Source of the DNA: Candidatus Symbiopectobacterium sp. NZEC151
GTDB lineage: Bacteria; Pseudomonadota; Gammaproteobacteria; Enterobacterales; Enterobacteriaceae
Assembly (NCBI RefSeq): GCF_025962655.1
Contig: NZ_JAGFPE010000001.1
Span: 806,001-870,000, forward strand
Reading direction: 5' to 3'
DNA length: 64,000 nucleotides
A model generated the notes under the pieces. The model was not told the origin of the DNA and did no database searches. It saw only the letters and a program-made list of their open reading frames with translations. This document shows positions 56,723-64,000 of the stretch, piece by piece. The first letter of the stretch is position 1; each line of letters starts with the position of its first letter. Made by a program: the position numbers and the translations under genes.

Positions 56723-58573
56723 TTATTTCACTTCACCGCAGGCCATGCAAAGCGCATAGCGATGCTGAGGATCGTTGAAGGTATTGAGCAACGCCGGTTG
56801 CGCTTGCACCACTTCAGCCAACTGCGCTACCGGAGCAGGCAACATCGCCTGAAGTCGGGCCGGTAACCAGGCGTGAGCGGCGGCGTTGACGCGGTTGAGC
56901 ATCATATCCAGCAGGCTTGGCTGTTCCTCGAACCAGTTGAGCTGGTATTGGCCCAGCTTGGCCAGTTCGGCCGCTTTTTTGACCGCATCGTCAAAGTCAC
57001 CCAACTGATCGACCAAACCGTTGGTCTTGGCGTCGTCACCGGTCCAAACGTGCCCTTGGGCGATTTTATCAATCTCTTCCGGGCTTTTCTTGCGTGACTG
57101 CGCCACCAGATCGACGAAGTTTTTATAACCGCGCTCGATGCTGATTTGCATCATTTGCGAAAACTCGGGCGGCAGCGTTTTGGTGATGCTGAGATCCGCT
57201 AACGGCGAGGTAGCCACGCCATCGGTATGCACGCCGATAGCACCAAGGGTATTTTCAAACGTGGTGATCACGCCAAATATCCCAATCGACCCGGTCAAGG
57301 TGCTCGAACTGGCGATAATGGCGTTGGCTGGCGTGGAGATCCAGTAGCCGCCGGACGCGGCCATACCGCCCATCGATACCACGATCGGTTTGCCAGCCAG
57401 ACGTACTGCCATCAGCTCCGCGCGAATCTTCTCCGAGGCGGTTACGCTGCCACCGGGGCTATTGACGCGCAGCACGATCGCCTTGATTTTAGGGTCCAGT
57501 CTGGCCTGCCGAATGTGGGCCGCCGTGGTATCACCACCGACCACCCCCGGGGTTTCCGGACCGTCAACGATAGCGCCGCTGGCAAAGATCACCGCGATTT
57601 CCGCGCCGCTTTGGTTGGTCGGTTTTTCGCTGTAGTCATAAATGCTGGTGTAGTTGAAGCTCTGATTCTTGTTGTCCCAGCCGAAGGTTTTTACCAGCTT
57701 CTGTTCGATGACCGAACGGGATGCCACTTCGTCCACCAGTTTGTTATCCAGCGCATAGCGTGCCGGATCGCCTTGTACAGCCTGAAGGCCGGCGATAATC
57801 GCACTGGCACCGGGGAACAACTGTTGCGGTGTGATTTGGCGGTTTGCCGCAACCGTATTCAGGTAATTTTGCCACAATCCACCCACCCAGCGCATATCGG
57901 CTTCGCGCGCTTCGGGGGACATATCGTCACGCAGGAAGGGTTCTACCGCCGACTTGTAAGTACCGACGCGAAATACGTGGCTGGTCACATCCAGCTTTTC
58001 CAACAGCGATTTGTAATAGAGGCCATTGGTGGCGAAACCGCGCAGATCGACGTTACCCTGCGGGGTCAGCGAAATGGTGGTCGCGAAGCTGGCCAGATAG
58101 TATTGCGTTTGGCTGTAACTGTCACCGATCGCGAAAATGGGTTTGCCGCTGTCGCGGAATTCACGCAACGCCTTGCCAATATATTGCAGCGAGGGCTGGT
58201 CGGCGCCGACGAAATCACTCAGATCGAGCACCATACCGGTAATATTGCTGTCGGTTTTGGCCTGACGAATAGTGTTAACAATATCAAACAGCGAATTTTC
58301 CTGACGGCGATTGCTGGAAGCGCCAAAAAATTCCCTGCCTAACTGGCGCAGTTTATTATTCACCGTCGGTTTATCGACGATAACGCCGGTTATATCAACG
58401 AGCAGCGCGCCCTGCGGTGTTTGGGCCGGTGCATTTTTAAACTGCACATAAATGCCGACACCCACCAGAATCAACACAATCAGAAACAGATTAAGAATAA
58501 ACTCGCGGGTGAAATTGAGCAGACGCCAAGTCCACTTGAAAAGTCCGCTAAAGATTCGCCACAGTGTGCGCAT
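56723..58573 (-). CDS. sppA: Signal peptide peptidase SppA (protease IV)
   Basis: A 616-aa inner-membrane serine protease degrading cleaved signal peptides. One N-terminal membrane helix (about 24-44) anchors it. The catalytic lysine is in RVGTYKSAVEPF (about 209 region), and the nucleophile serine is in MGGMAASGGYW. Two homologous ClpP-like domains form the tetramer. ATG 58573 aligns to E. coli MRTLWR with GGAG upstream; 20 upstream in-frame codons are excluded. Terminator follows. Confidence 0.96.
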   Translation of the reverse strand: MRTLWRIFSGLFKWTWRLLNFTREFILNLFLIVLILVGVGIYVQFKNAPAQTPQGALLVDITGVIVDKPTVNNKLRQLGREFFGASSNRRQENSLFDIVNTIRQAKTDSNITGMVLDLSDFVGADQPSLQYIGKALREFRDSGKPIFAIGDSYSQTQYYLASFATTISLTPQGNVDLRGFATNGLYYKSLLEKLDVTSHVFRVGTYKSAVEPFLRDDMSPEAREADMRWVGGLWQNYLNTVAANRQITPQQLFPGASAIIAGLQAVQGDPARYALDNKLVDEVASRSVIEQKLVKTFGWDNKNQSFNYTSIYDYSEKPTNQSGAEIAVIFASGAIVDGPETPGVVGGDTTAAHIRQARLDPKIKAIVLRVNSPGGSVTASEKIRAELMAVRLAGKPIVVSMGGMAASGGYWISTPANAIIASSSTLTGSIGIFGVITTFENTLGAIGVHTDGVATSPLADLSITKTLPPEFSQMMQISIERGYKNFVDLVAQSRKKSPEEIDKIAQGHVWTGDDAKTNGLVDQLGDFDDAVKKAAELAKLGQYQLNWFEEQPSLLDMMLNRVNAAAHAWLPARLQAMLPAPVAQLAEVVQAQPALLNTFNDPQHRYALCMACGEVK

Positions 58574-59185
58574 GTTATCTCCAAAAACGCCAAACATAAT
58601 GCCTGCTCGCTGTTCCTTTTGAGGGCAATGCAAGCAGTAAAGGGTTGCCCCGCGACATTCACGCTAATATGGGCGAACTTACTCTCTATCCTAATGAGCG
58701 TATAGGAAAATGCCAACTTCATTAGTAGCTTCCGTTGATAAAAATGTGTCTATTTTGTAATGAAAAGCGATTGCCTGCACAGAAGAAAAAGGCATTATCC
58801 GTATCGGTCACAATAAAGGCGGTGCCTTCGCCTTTCGTCGTGCAGGAGACGACAAGCTGATTGGCCTCGATTTTTGGAATCAGCTAAAGGTGTACCATCT
58901 GCGTCACGACGCGAAGTGATCGCGGCGCAGCATTGAGCGCGTTGCAGCTCACTGCGTTGGATGCGCAGGCAGGCGTTTGCTGCTTGCGCATCATTACCTG
59001 CCAACCGCCAGAACAGCGCCAGTAACAATCAGAATCTCCCCGCATTATTACCGGTATCCGCTATGATAGGATTGCCATAAAACCGTTACTGACGCACCGC
59101 GAGTTGTGATACCGTGGCGCGCAATGACAGGTAATGGCAACGCGTGGCGCTGTTTTTCACGCAGGCCGTTCACAGGAGAAAAATG
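58574..59185. other. Gene-poor region between sppA and ydjA, possible gene remnant
   Basis: About 610 bases with no intact gene. On the minus strand the frame ending at TAA 58722-58724 translates as a protein-like stretch (IEANQLVVSCTTKGEGTAF, then IVTDTDNAFFFCAGNRFSL). It has no start codon and is cut by a TAG at 58884-58886. Open sequence continues upstream in the same frame with paired cysteines. This looks like a small decayed gene, but I recognise no family. A 77-codon minus frame (58795-59028) in another register is probably a shadow. Confidence 0.35.
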
Positions 59186-59737
59186 ATGGATGCACTGGAC
59201 TTGTTACTCAATCGCCGTTCGGCCTCGCGTTTGGCCGCTCCGGCACCGCAAGGCGACGCGTTAGCCAACATTATTCACGCCGGTATGCGCGCGCCAGACC
59301 ACGGCACACTGCAACCGTGGCGTTTTGTGATTGCACAGGATGAGGGGCTGGCCCGCCTGAGTGAGGTATTGCACACCGCAGCTCAACAGGAAGGATTGGA
59401 CGCCGCCGCACAGGACAAAGCCCGTCAGGCACCGTTTCGCGCCCCAATGGTCATCACCGTGATTGCACACTGCGAAGATCATCCCAAAGTGCCCAAATGG
59501 GAGCAGGTGATTTCTGCGGGCTGCGCGGTACAGGCGATGCAAATGGCTGCACTGGCGCAAGGGTTCAACGGTATCTGGCGCAGCGGTCTTTGGACTGAAC
59601 ACGAACTGGTGCGTGAAGCCTTCGGTTGCCGCGAACAAGATGAAATTGTTGGGTTCCTCTATTTGGGAACACCGCAACTGAAAGCGTCCACCACGGTTGT
59701 GCCGTTGGACACGGAAAAATTTGTTCGTTATTTCTGA
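59186..59737 (+). CDS. ydjA: Nitroreductase family protein YdjA
   Basis: A 183-aa minimal FMN-dependent nitroreductase, direct counterpart of E. coli YdjA. The FMN-binding RRSASRL is at 10-16, and [14 protein letters not shown] and the [10 protein letters not shown] loop are present. AGGAG lies 7 nt upstream of ATG 59186; the ATG three bases earlier and further in-frame codons are less likely. Ends 2 nt before topB, so cotranscription is likely. Natural substrate unknown. Confidence 0.94.
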   Translation: MDALDLLLNRRSASRLAAPAPQGDALANIIHAGMRAPDHGTLQPWRFVIAQDEGLARLSEVLHTAAQQEGLDAAAQDKARQAPFRAPMVITVIAHCEDHPKVPKWEQVISAGCAVQAMQMAALAQGFNGIWRSGLWTEHELVREAFGCREQDEIVGFLYLGTPQLKASTTVVPLDTEKFVRYF

Positions 59738-59739
59738 TA

Positions 59740-61668
59740 ATGCGCCTGTTTATTGCTGAAAAACCCAGCCTCGCCCGAGCGATAGCCGATGTTTTGCCCA
59801 AACCTCATCGGCGAGGCGACGGCTATATTGCCTGCGGTTCACAGGATGTGGTTACCTGGTGCGTCGGGCATTTGCTCGAGCAGGCCCAGCCCGATGCCTA
59901 TGATGCACGCTATGCGCGTTGGTCATTAGCCGATCTGCCGATTATCCCCGAAAAATGGCTGTTGATGCCGCGCCCGTCGGTGAGCAAGCAACTGAATGCC
60001 ATCAAGAAGTTACTGGGTGAGGCGACCGAGGTAATTCATGCCGGTGACCCGGATCGCGAAGGGCAACTGCTGGTGGATGAAGTGCTGGAGTATTTGGCGT
60101 TGGCTCCGGAAAAACGCCAGCAGGTGCGGCGCTGCCTGATCAACGATCTCAATCCGCAAGCGGTGACGCGTGCGGTGGAACGCCTGCGCGATAACCGCGA
60201 CTTTGTGCCGCTGTGCGTATCGGCACTGGCGCGTTCGCGCGCTGACTGGCTCTACGGCATCAACATGACCCGCGCCTATACCCTGTTGGGGCGCAATGCC
60301 GGCTATGACGGCGTGCTTTCCGTAGGACGGGTGCAAACGCCGGTGCTGGGGCTGGTGGTACGCCGTGATGAAGAGATCGAAAATTTCGTCGCCAAAGATT
60401 ACTTTGAGGTCAAGGCGCACATTGTCACGCCCGCCGATGAACGCTTTGTGGCGCTGTGGCAACCGAGCGAATCCTGTGAACCGTATCAGGATGAAGAAGG
60501 GCGCCTGCTGCACCGTTCTTTGGCTGAACATGTGGTCAAACGCATTGCCGGACAGCCTGCCACCGTCACGGATTACACCGATAAGCGCGAGTCGGAAACG
60601 GCACCGCTGCCATATTCTCTCTCTGCATTGCAGATCGAAGCCGCGAAACGCTTTGGCCTGAGTGCACAGCAGGTGTTAGACACCTGCCAGCGGTTGTATG
60701 AAACCCATAAGCTGATTACCTATCCGCGTTCGGACTGCCGTTACCTGCCTGAAGAGCATTTTGCCGGGCGTCACGCGGTTATCAACGCGATTACGGTGCA
60801 CGCCTCCGGGCTATTGCCGCAACCGGTGGTCAGTCTTGAGCGCCGTAACCGCTGTTGGGATGACAGCAAAGTCGATGCGCACCATGCGATTATTCCCACT
60901 GCACGCAGCGCCAACGTCTCGCTGAGCGACAACGAGCGTCAGGTGTATGGGCTGATTGCCCGACAGTATCTGATGCAGTTTTGCCCTGATGCGGTGTTTC
61001 GTAAATGCGTTATTACCCTCGATATCGTCGGGGGGAAATTTATTGCCAAAGCGCGTTTTCTGGCCGATGCGGGCTGGCGTGCGCTGCTGGGTGCCAAGGA
61101 GCGCGACGACGAAAACGACGGCCTGCCGCTGCCAGTGGTGGCTAAAGGAGATGTGCTGCTGTGTGAGAAAGGTGAAGTGGTGGAGCGGCAAACCCAGCCT
61201 CCACGTCCATTTACCGATGCCACGTTGCTCTCCGCCATGACCGGTATTGCCCGTTTCGTGCAAGACAAAACGCTGAAGAAAATATTGCGTGAAACCGATG
61301 GCCTCGGCACCGAAGCCACGCGTGCAGGCATTATTGAGCTACTCTTTAAACGAAGCTTTCTGTTTAAAAAAGGGCGTTACATTCACGCCAGCGAAGCGGG
61401 GCGGGCGCTGATTCATGCATTACCGCCTAGCGCCGCGTTGCCGGATATGACCGCCAACTGGGAAGCCACCTTGACGCTGATCAGTGAAAAAAAACATCGT
61501 TATCAAGATTTTATGCAACCGCTCACCGAAACCCTGAGCGGATTGATAGCGCAAGCGCGGCAAAACCGGTCCGCATCGGCGTTTCGCGGGCTGCAAGCAC
61601 CACAAAAAACACAGAAGAAAACACGTAAACCCACGGCGAAAAAGGCCGCGAAGGAGCAGAACGGATGA
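59740..61668 (+). CDS. topB: DNA topoisomerase III
   Basis: A 642-aa type IA topoisomerase that decatenates DNA and resolves precatenanes with RecQ or SSB. The TOPRIM domain has LFIAEKPS with the catalytic Glu7 and [10 protein letters not shown] (100-109). The active-site Tyr328 is in [10 protein letters not shown], as in E. coli. The basic C-terminal tail ([14 protein letters not shown]) aids DNA binding. It begins 2 nt after ydjA and overlaps ynjH by 4 nt. Confidence 0.97.
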   Translation: MRLFIAEKPSLARAIADVLPKPHRRGDGYIACGSQDVVTWCVGHLLEQAQPDAYDARYARWSLADLPIIPEKWLLMPRPSVSKQLNAIKKLLGEATEVIHAGDPDREGQLLVDEVLEYLALAPEKRQQVRRCLINDLNPQAVTRAVERLRDNRDFVPLCVSALARSRADWLYGINMTRAYTLLGRNAGYDGVLSVGRVQTPVLGLVVRRDEEIENFVAKDYFEVKAHIVTPADERFVALWQPSESCEPYQDEEGRLLHRSLAEHVVKRIAGQPATVTDYTDKRESETAPLPYSLSALQIEAAKRFGLSAQQVLDTCQRLYETHKLITYPRSDCRYLPEEHFAGRHAVINAITVHASGLLPQPVVSLERRNRCWDDSKVDAHHAIIPTARSANVSLSDNERQVYGLIARQYLMQFCPDAVFRKCVITLDIVGGKFIAKARFLADAGWRALLGAKERDDENDGLPLPVVAKGDVLLCEKGEVVERQTQPPRPFTDATLLSAMTGIARFVQDKTLKKILRETDGLGTEATRAGIIELLFKRSFLFKKGRYIHASEAGRALIHALPPSAALPDMTANWEATLTLISEKKHRYQDFMQPLTETLSGLIAQARQNRSASAFRGLQAPQKTQKKTRKPTAKKAAKEQNG

Positions 61669-61988
61669 AATCATCACAGGTGATGTTGTTTGTCGGCGCA
61701 CTGGCCTCTCTGCCCGCGTGGGCGCAATCTGCCGCGACGACCATGCCCGTGCCCTCTCGGGGCAACACGGATATCGTGGTTGGCGTACCGCCCAGTGTGA
61801 TTTGGGGCGATAACAATGGTTCGACGCGGCGAGAGCCACAAAACCACTGTATGCGTTGCTGCGTGTTTGAGAACCGTAATTATACCGAAGGTGCCGTGGT
61901 GCGAACGGAAGGCGTGTTGTTGCAGTGCACGCGTGACAGGCAAACGTTGGGCACCAATAATCTGATTTGGCAGGTGCTGAAACAGTAA
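61665..61988 (+). CDS. ynjH: YnjH family exported protein (DUF1496)
   Basis: A 107-aa protein with a cleavable signal peptide (cleavage near AWA-QSA). The core matches E. coli Ynj[20 protein letters not shown], then EGVLLQC and LGTNNLIWQ. Three or four conserved cysteines suggest periplasmic disulfides. The ATG overlaps the topB stop (ATGA). The topB-ynjH-xthA order resembles E. coli. Function unknown. Confidence 0.9.
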   Translation: MKSSQVMLFVGALASLPAWAQSAATTMPVPSRGNTDIVVGVPPSVIWGDNNGSTRREPQNHCMRCCVFENRNYTEGAVVRTEGVLLQCTRDRQTLGTNNLIWQVLKQ

Positions 61989-62034
61989 TGGTTTTAGAGA
62001 CAGGGCAGCCGCGAGCGGCTGCCGGTGCGGGGTG

Positions 62035-62844
62035 TTACAGCCCAGAGAACGTGGCCCAAATCGGCGCGTGGTCGGACGGCTTTTCCATGCCGCGAATCTC
62101 ATAATCAATATCGCTGGCGGTGCAGTGCGATGCCAATCCCTGACTGGCGAGGATTACATCGATACGCAGGCCGCGGTTGTCATCAAAACCGGCAGAGCGG
62201 TAGTCAAACCAGGAATAGCGATCGGTACTGTCTGGCGCCAGCGCGCGGAAGGTATCGACCAATCCCCATCCCAGCAGGCGCGCCATCCATTCACGCTCTT
62301 CGGGTAAAAACGAACACTTACCGGTGCGCAGCCAGCGCTTACGGTTTTCTTCGCCAATGCCAATGTCCAGATCCGTCGGGCTGATATTGATATCCCCCAT
62401 AACGATCAGCGGCTGTTCCGGGGTGTGATGCTGTGTCAGATAGCTCTGCAAGTCGGCATAGAAGCGCGTTTTGGCCGGGAATTTCACCGGATGGTCGCGA
62501 CTCTCGCCCTGCGGGAAATAACCATTGATCACGGTCAGCGTGCCAGCGGGTGTGGCAAAATCCGCCATGATGATGCGCCGCTGAGCATCGGGTTCGTCGG
62601 TCGGAAAGCCGTAGCGCACGGCAATCGGTGTCTCTTTACACAACAATGCGACGCCATAGTGGCCTTTTTGCCCGTAGTAGTAGACCTGATAGCCGAGCTT
62701 GCGTATCTCTTCGAAGGGAAACATATCATCGTGCACTTTGGTTTCCTGCAAGCCAATGATATCCGGCTGATGCTGGGCGATGATGGCGGCCAGTTGGTGC
62801 GGGCGAGCACGCAGCCCATTGATATTAAAAGAAATAACTTTCAT
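62035..62844 (-). CDS. xthA: Exodeoxyribonuclease III (AP endonuclease)
   Basis: A 269-aa EEP-fold nuclease repairing abasic sites and 3'-blocked ends. Metal and catalytic residues are visible: Glu in [13 protein letters not shown], Asp/Asn in [10 protein letters not shown], and the terminal SDHAPIWA with catalytic His. ATG 62844 ([18 protein letters not shown]) matches E. coli; 25 upstream in-frame codons are excluded. Convergent with ynjH. Confidence 0.96.
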   Translation of the reverse strand: MKVISFNINGLRARPHQLAAIIAQHQPDIIGLQETKVHDDMFPFEEIRKLGYQVYYYGQKGHYGVALLCKETPIAVRYGFPTDEPDAQRRIIMADFATPAGTLTVINGYFPQGESRDHPVKFPAKTRFYADLQSYLTQHHTPEQPLIVMGDINISPTDLDIGIGEENRKRWLRTGKCSFLPEEREWMARLLGWGLVDTFRALAPDSTDRYSWFDYRSAGFDDNRGLRIDVILASQGLASHCTASDIDYEIRGMEKPSDHAPIWATFSGL

Positions 62845-62993
62845 CTTCACTGCCATGTCAGGAAATTGTGACGCTGATGGTATCAGAAAAAACAGGCAAA
62901 GGTCACGCCAGAGGCGCACGGCGGATGCTATCTCAGGTCTGCCGAACGAACGGAAGGTTGAAGTAGCGATAGTAAGCCCTTATACTTCGCAGC

Positions 62994-63192
62994 TCGCAGG
63001 AGAGAGGACCGCGCAACGCGCGACCCGCCGAAGGCGCAAACTCCCATAATCGCTCAGGCCACCTTACTGCACTTTGTTGATACGCCGACTGGAGAGCGGT
63101 GTGCACGCTGCTTAGCGGCGTAGCCACCCACCGAAGGGGCAAGCGGCGTAAGCTGCATAAACTCTCAGGTAAAACGGACAGGGGGAGAGGCA
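62994..63192 (+). promoter_or_regulatory. Tandem glycine riboswitch
   Basis: Two consecutive type-I glycine aptamers. The first has GAGAG, GCCGAAGGCGCAAACTCC (63027-63044) and CTCAGG (63053-63058). The second has GGAGAG (63091-63096), ACCGAAGGGGCAAGC (63130-63144) and ACTCTCAGGTAAAACGGACA (63161-63180). The tail GGGGGAGAG is about 10 nt before the ribosome site of the downstream gene. In relatives cooperative glycine binding usually turns on a glycine degradation or export gene. Its target here is the TRIC-family gene. Confidence 0.93.
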
Positions 63193-63212
63193 CATTTCAC
63201 AGGAAAATTTGT

Positions 63213-63839
63213 GTGCTTACTTACATCTATCTGATCGCTATTACCGCAGAAGGCATGTCCGGCGCATTGGCCGCCGGGCGCAGGAACATGGATATTTTTG
63301 GTGTGGCGATGATCGCCTTTATCACCGCACTGGGCGGTGGCACCGTTCGTGATATTCTGCTCGGCAACTATCCCATTGGCTGGACGCAACACCCCGGCTA
63401 TATCTATCTGACGATTGGTGCTGGCCTGTTCACTATCGTCATTGCCCGTATCATGCACCACCTGCATCGACTGTTCCTGATCCTGGACGCCATGGGGCTG
63501 ATTGCCTTTACCATTATCGGCTGCAACGTAGCACAGAAGCTGAACTACTCCTTTACCGTGGTGATTATGGCCGGGATTGTTACCGGGATCTTCGGCGGTA
63601 TTCTGCGCGACATCTTCTGCAACCGCACGCCGATGGTACTCAGAAAGGAGCTCTATGCCAGCGTATCACTGCTGGTAGCGCTGCTTTATCTCGGACTGAA
63701 AGCGTTACAGGTAGACCACGATATTAATCTGCTGGTGTCGTTTACGCTGGGGCTGTCGCTGCGTCTGGCGGCGATCCGCTGGTCATGGCAGTTGCCAGTA
63801 TTTTCATACTCGCCGGGCAGTTGGAAAGGCAAAGCGTAA
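63213..63839 (+). CDS. TRIC-family membrane protein under glycine riboswitch (UPF0126/YicG-like)
   Basis: A 208-aa protein with seven hydrophobic segments formed by two repeats (AAGRRNMDIFGVAMIAFITALGGGTVRD and AGIVTGIFGGILRDIFCNRTP). These are hallmarks of bacterial TRIC/UPF0126 channels. The start is GTG 63213, with AGGAAA 6 nt upstream; the longer in-frame start at 63099 lies inside the riboswitch and is rejected. Position behind a glycine riboswitch suggests glycine transport or efflux rather than cation conductance. E. coli paralogues are YicG and YadS. Confidence 0.88.
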   Translation: MLTYIYLIAITAEGMSGALAAGRRNMDIFGVAMIAFITALGGGTVRDILLGNYPIGWTQHPGYIYLTIGAGLFTIVIARIMHHLHRLFLILDAMGLIAFTIIGCNVAQKLNYSFTVVIMAGIVTGIFGGILRDIFCNRTPMVLRKELYASVSLLVALLYLGLKALQVDHDINLLVSFTLGLSLRLAAIRWSWQLPVFSYSPGSWKGKA

Positions 63840-63943
63840 GAGATGTGGGGAACCGCACCGTAATCGGTAACAAAACAGCGTAATGTTGCTTCTTCATGAC
63901 AATGTAGCAGACGGATCTGATCGTCTTCAGCTATCAGGATAAT

Positions 63944-64000
63944 ATGAAGAACAACTTCAACGTTTTTGTCGCGAGTTCTGCGTTTTCACTACTGGGAATA
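63944..64000 (+). CDS. Start of a gene truncated by the window end
   Basis: ATG 63944 with AGGA a few bases upstream opens 19 codons beginning MKNNFNVFVASSAFSLLGI, cut at the window edge. The polar start followed by a hydrophobic run fits the first helix of a transporter or a signal sequence. Too short to identify. The 100 bases before it show no terminator or riboswitch. Confidence 0.45.
   Translation, partial: MKNNFNVFVASSAFSLLGI

Noticed and set aside
57227-58342. 371-codon plus-strand frame opposite sppA
   Set aside because: Antisense shadow of sppA with no initiation signal or recognisable domain.

Overview
The window is the chromosome of a member of the Enterobacterales. Gene content and order match long blocks of the Escherichia coli map around yobF-cspC-rlmA-mntP-yobD-manZYX-yoaE-sdaA-nudL-pabB-yoaH-yoaB-yoaA-tsaB-yeaY-fadD-rnd, minEDC-ycgL-ycgM-ycgN, dsbB-nhaB-fadR-ycgB-dadA, yeaH-yeaG-mipA-yeaE-yeaD-gapA-msrB-yeaC-pncA-ansA-sppA-ydjA-topB-ynjH-xthA. 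These blocks are joined differently from E. coli and carry insertions, so this is a genus outside Escherichia/Salmonella. A soft-rot or Sodalis-like relative is a guess from overall character; no rRNA or tRNA gene was seen to settle it.

Layout. 1-5 kb: a fructosamine-kinase-like gene and the SitABCD/YfeABCD Mn/Fe importer with a Fur-like box. 5-8 kb: two micro-genes (a 31-aa membrane peptide and yobF), cspC, rlmA, and the Mn exporter mntP behind a yybP-ykoY Mn riboswitch. 8-11.4 kb: manXYZ-yobD with candidate Cra, Mlc and CRP sites. 11.5-26 kb: housekeeping genes (yoaE with a coupled leader ORF, serine deaminase, PABA synthesis, tRNA t6A factor, fadD with a FadR operator, RNase D, MinCDE). 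26-28 kb: ycgLMN.

28.2-31.7 kb is a small accessory island between ycgN and dsbB. It holds two unrelated small lipoproteins, a degraded fragment of a lambda-J-like phage tail-tip gene, a secreted ricin-B-like protein, and a leucine-rich-repeat protein of the IpaH/SspH/YopM effector type that stops where an E3-ligase domain would normally begin. 32-38 kb returns to core genes (nhaB, fadR, ycgB, dadA without a dadX partner).

38-46 kb is a second accessory block. It has an MFS drug exporter and a complete Opp/Nik-type ABC importer whose two permeases are fused in one 580-aa chain, preceded by a 34-bp near-perfect inverted repeat containing two Zur-box-like sequences. A LysR regulator and a GNAT acetyltransferase follow. 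My leading hypothesis is that this is a zinc-responsive metal or metallophore importer.

46-64 kb is core again: yeaGH with a recognisable sigma-54 promoter, mipA, gapA with consensus-grade CRP and good Cra sites, NAD and asparagine enzymes, SppA, topoisomerase III and exonuclease III. It ends with a tandem glycine riboswitch controlling a TRIC-family membrane protein. Metal homeostasis recurs across the window (Sit importer, MntP exporter, Zur-like site), as does sugar- and fat-responsive regulation (Cra, CRP, Mlc, FadR).
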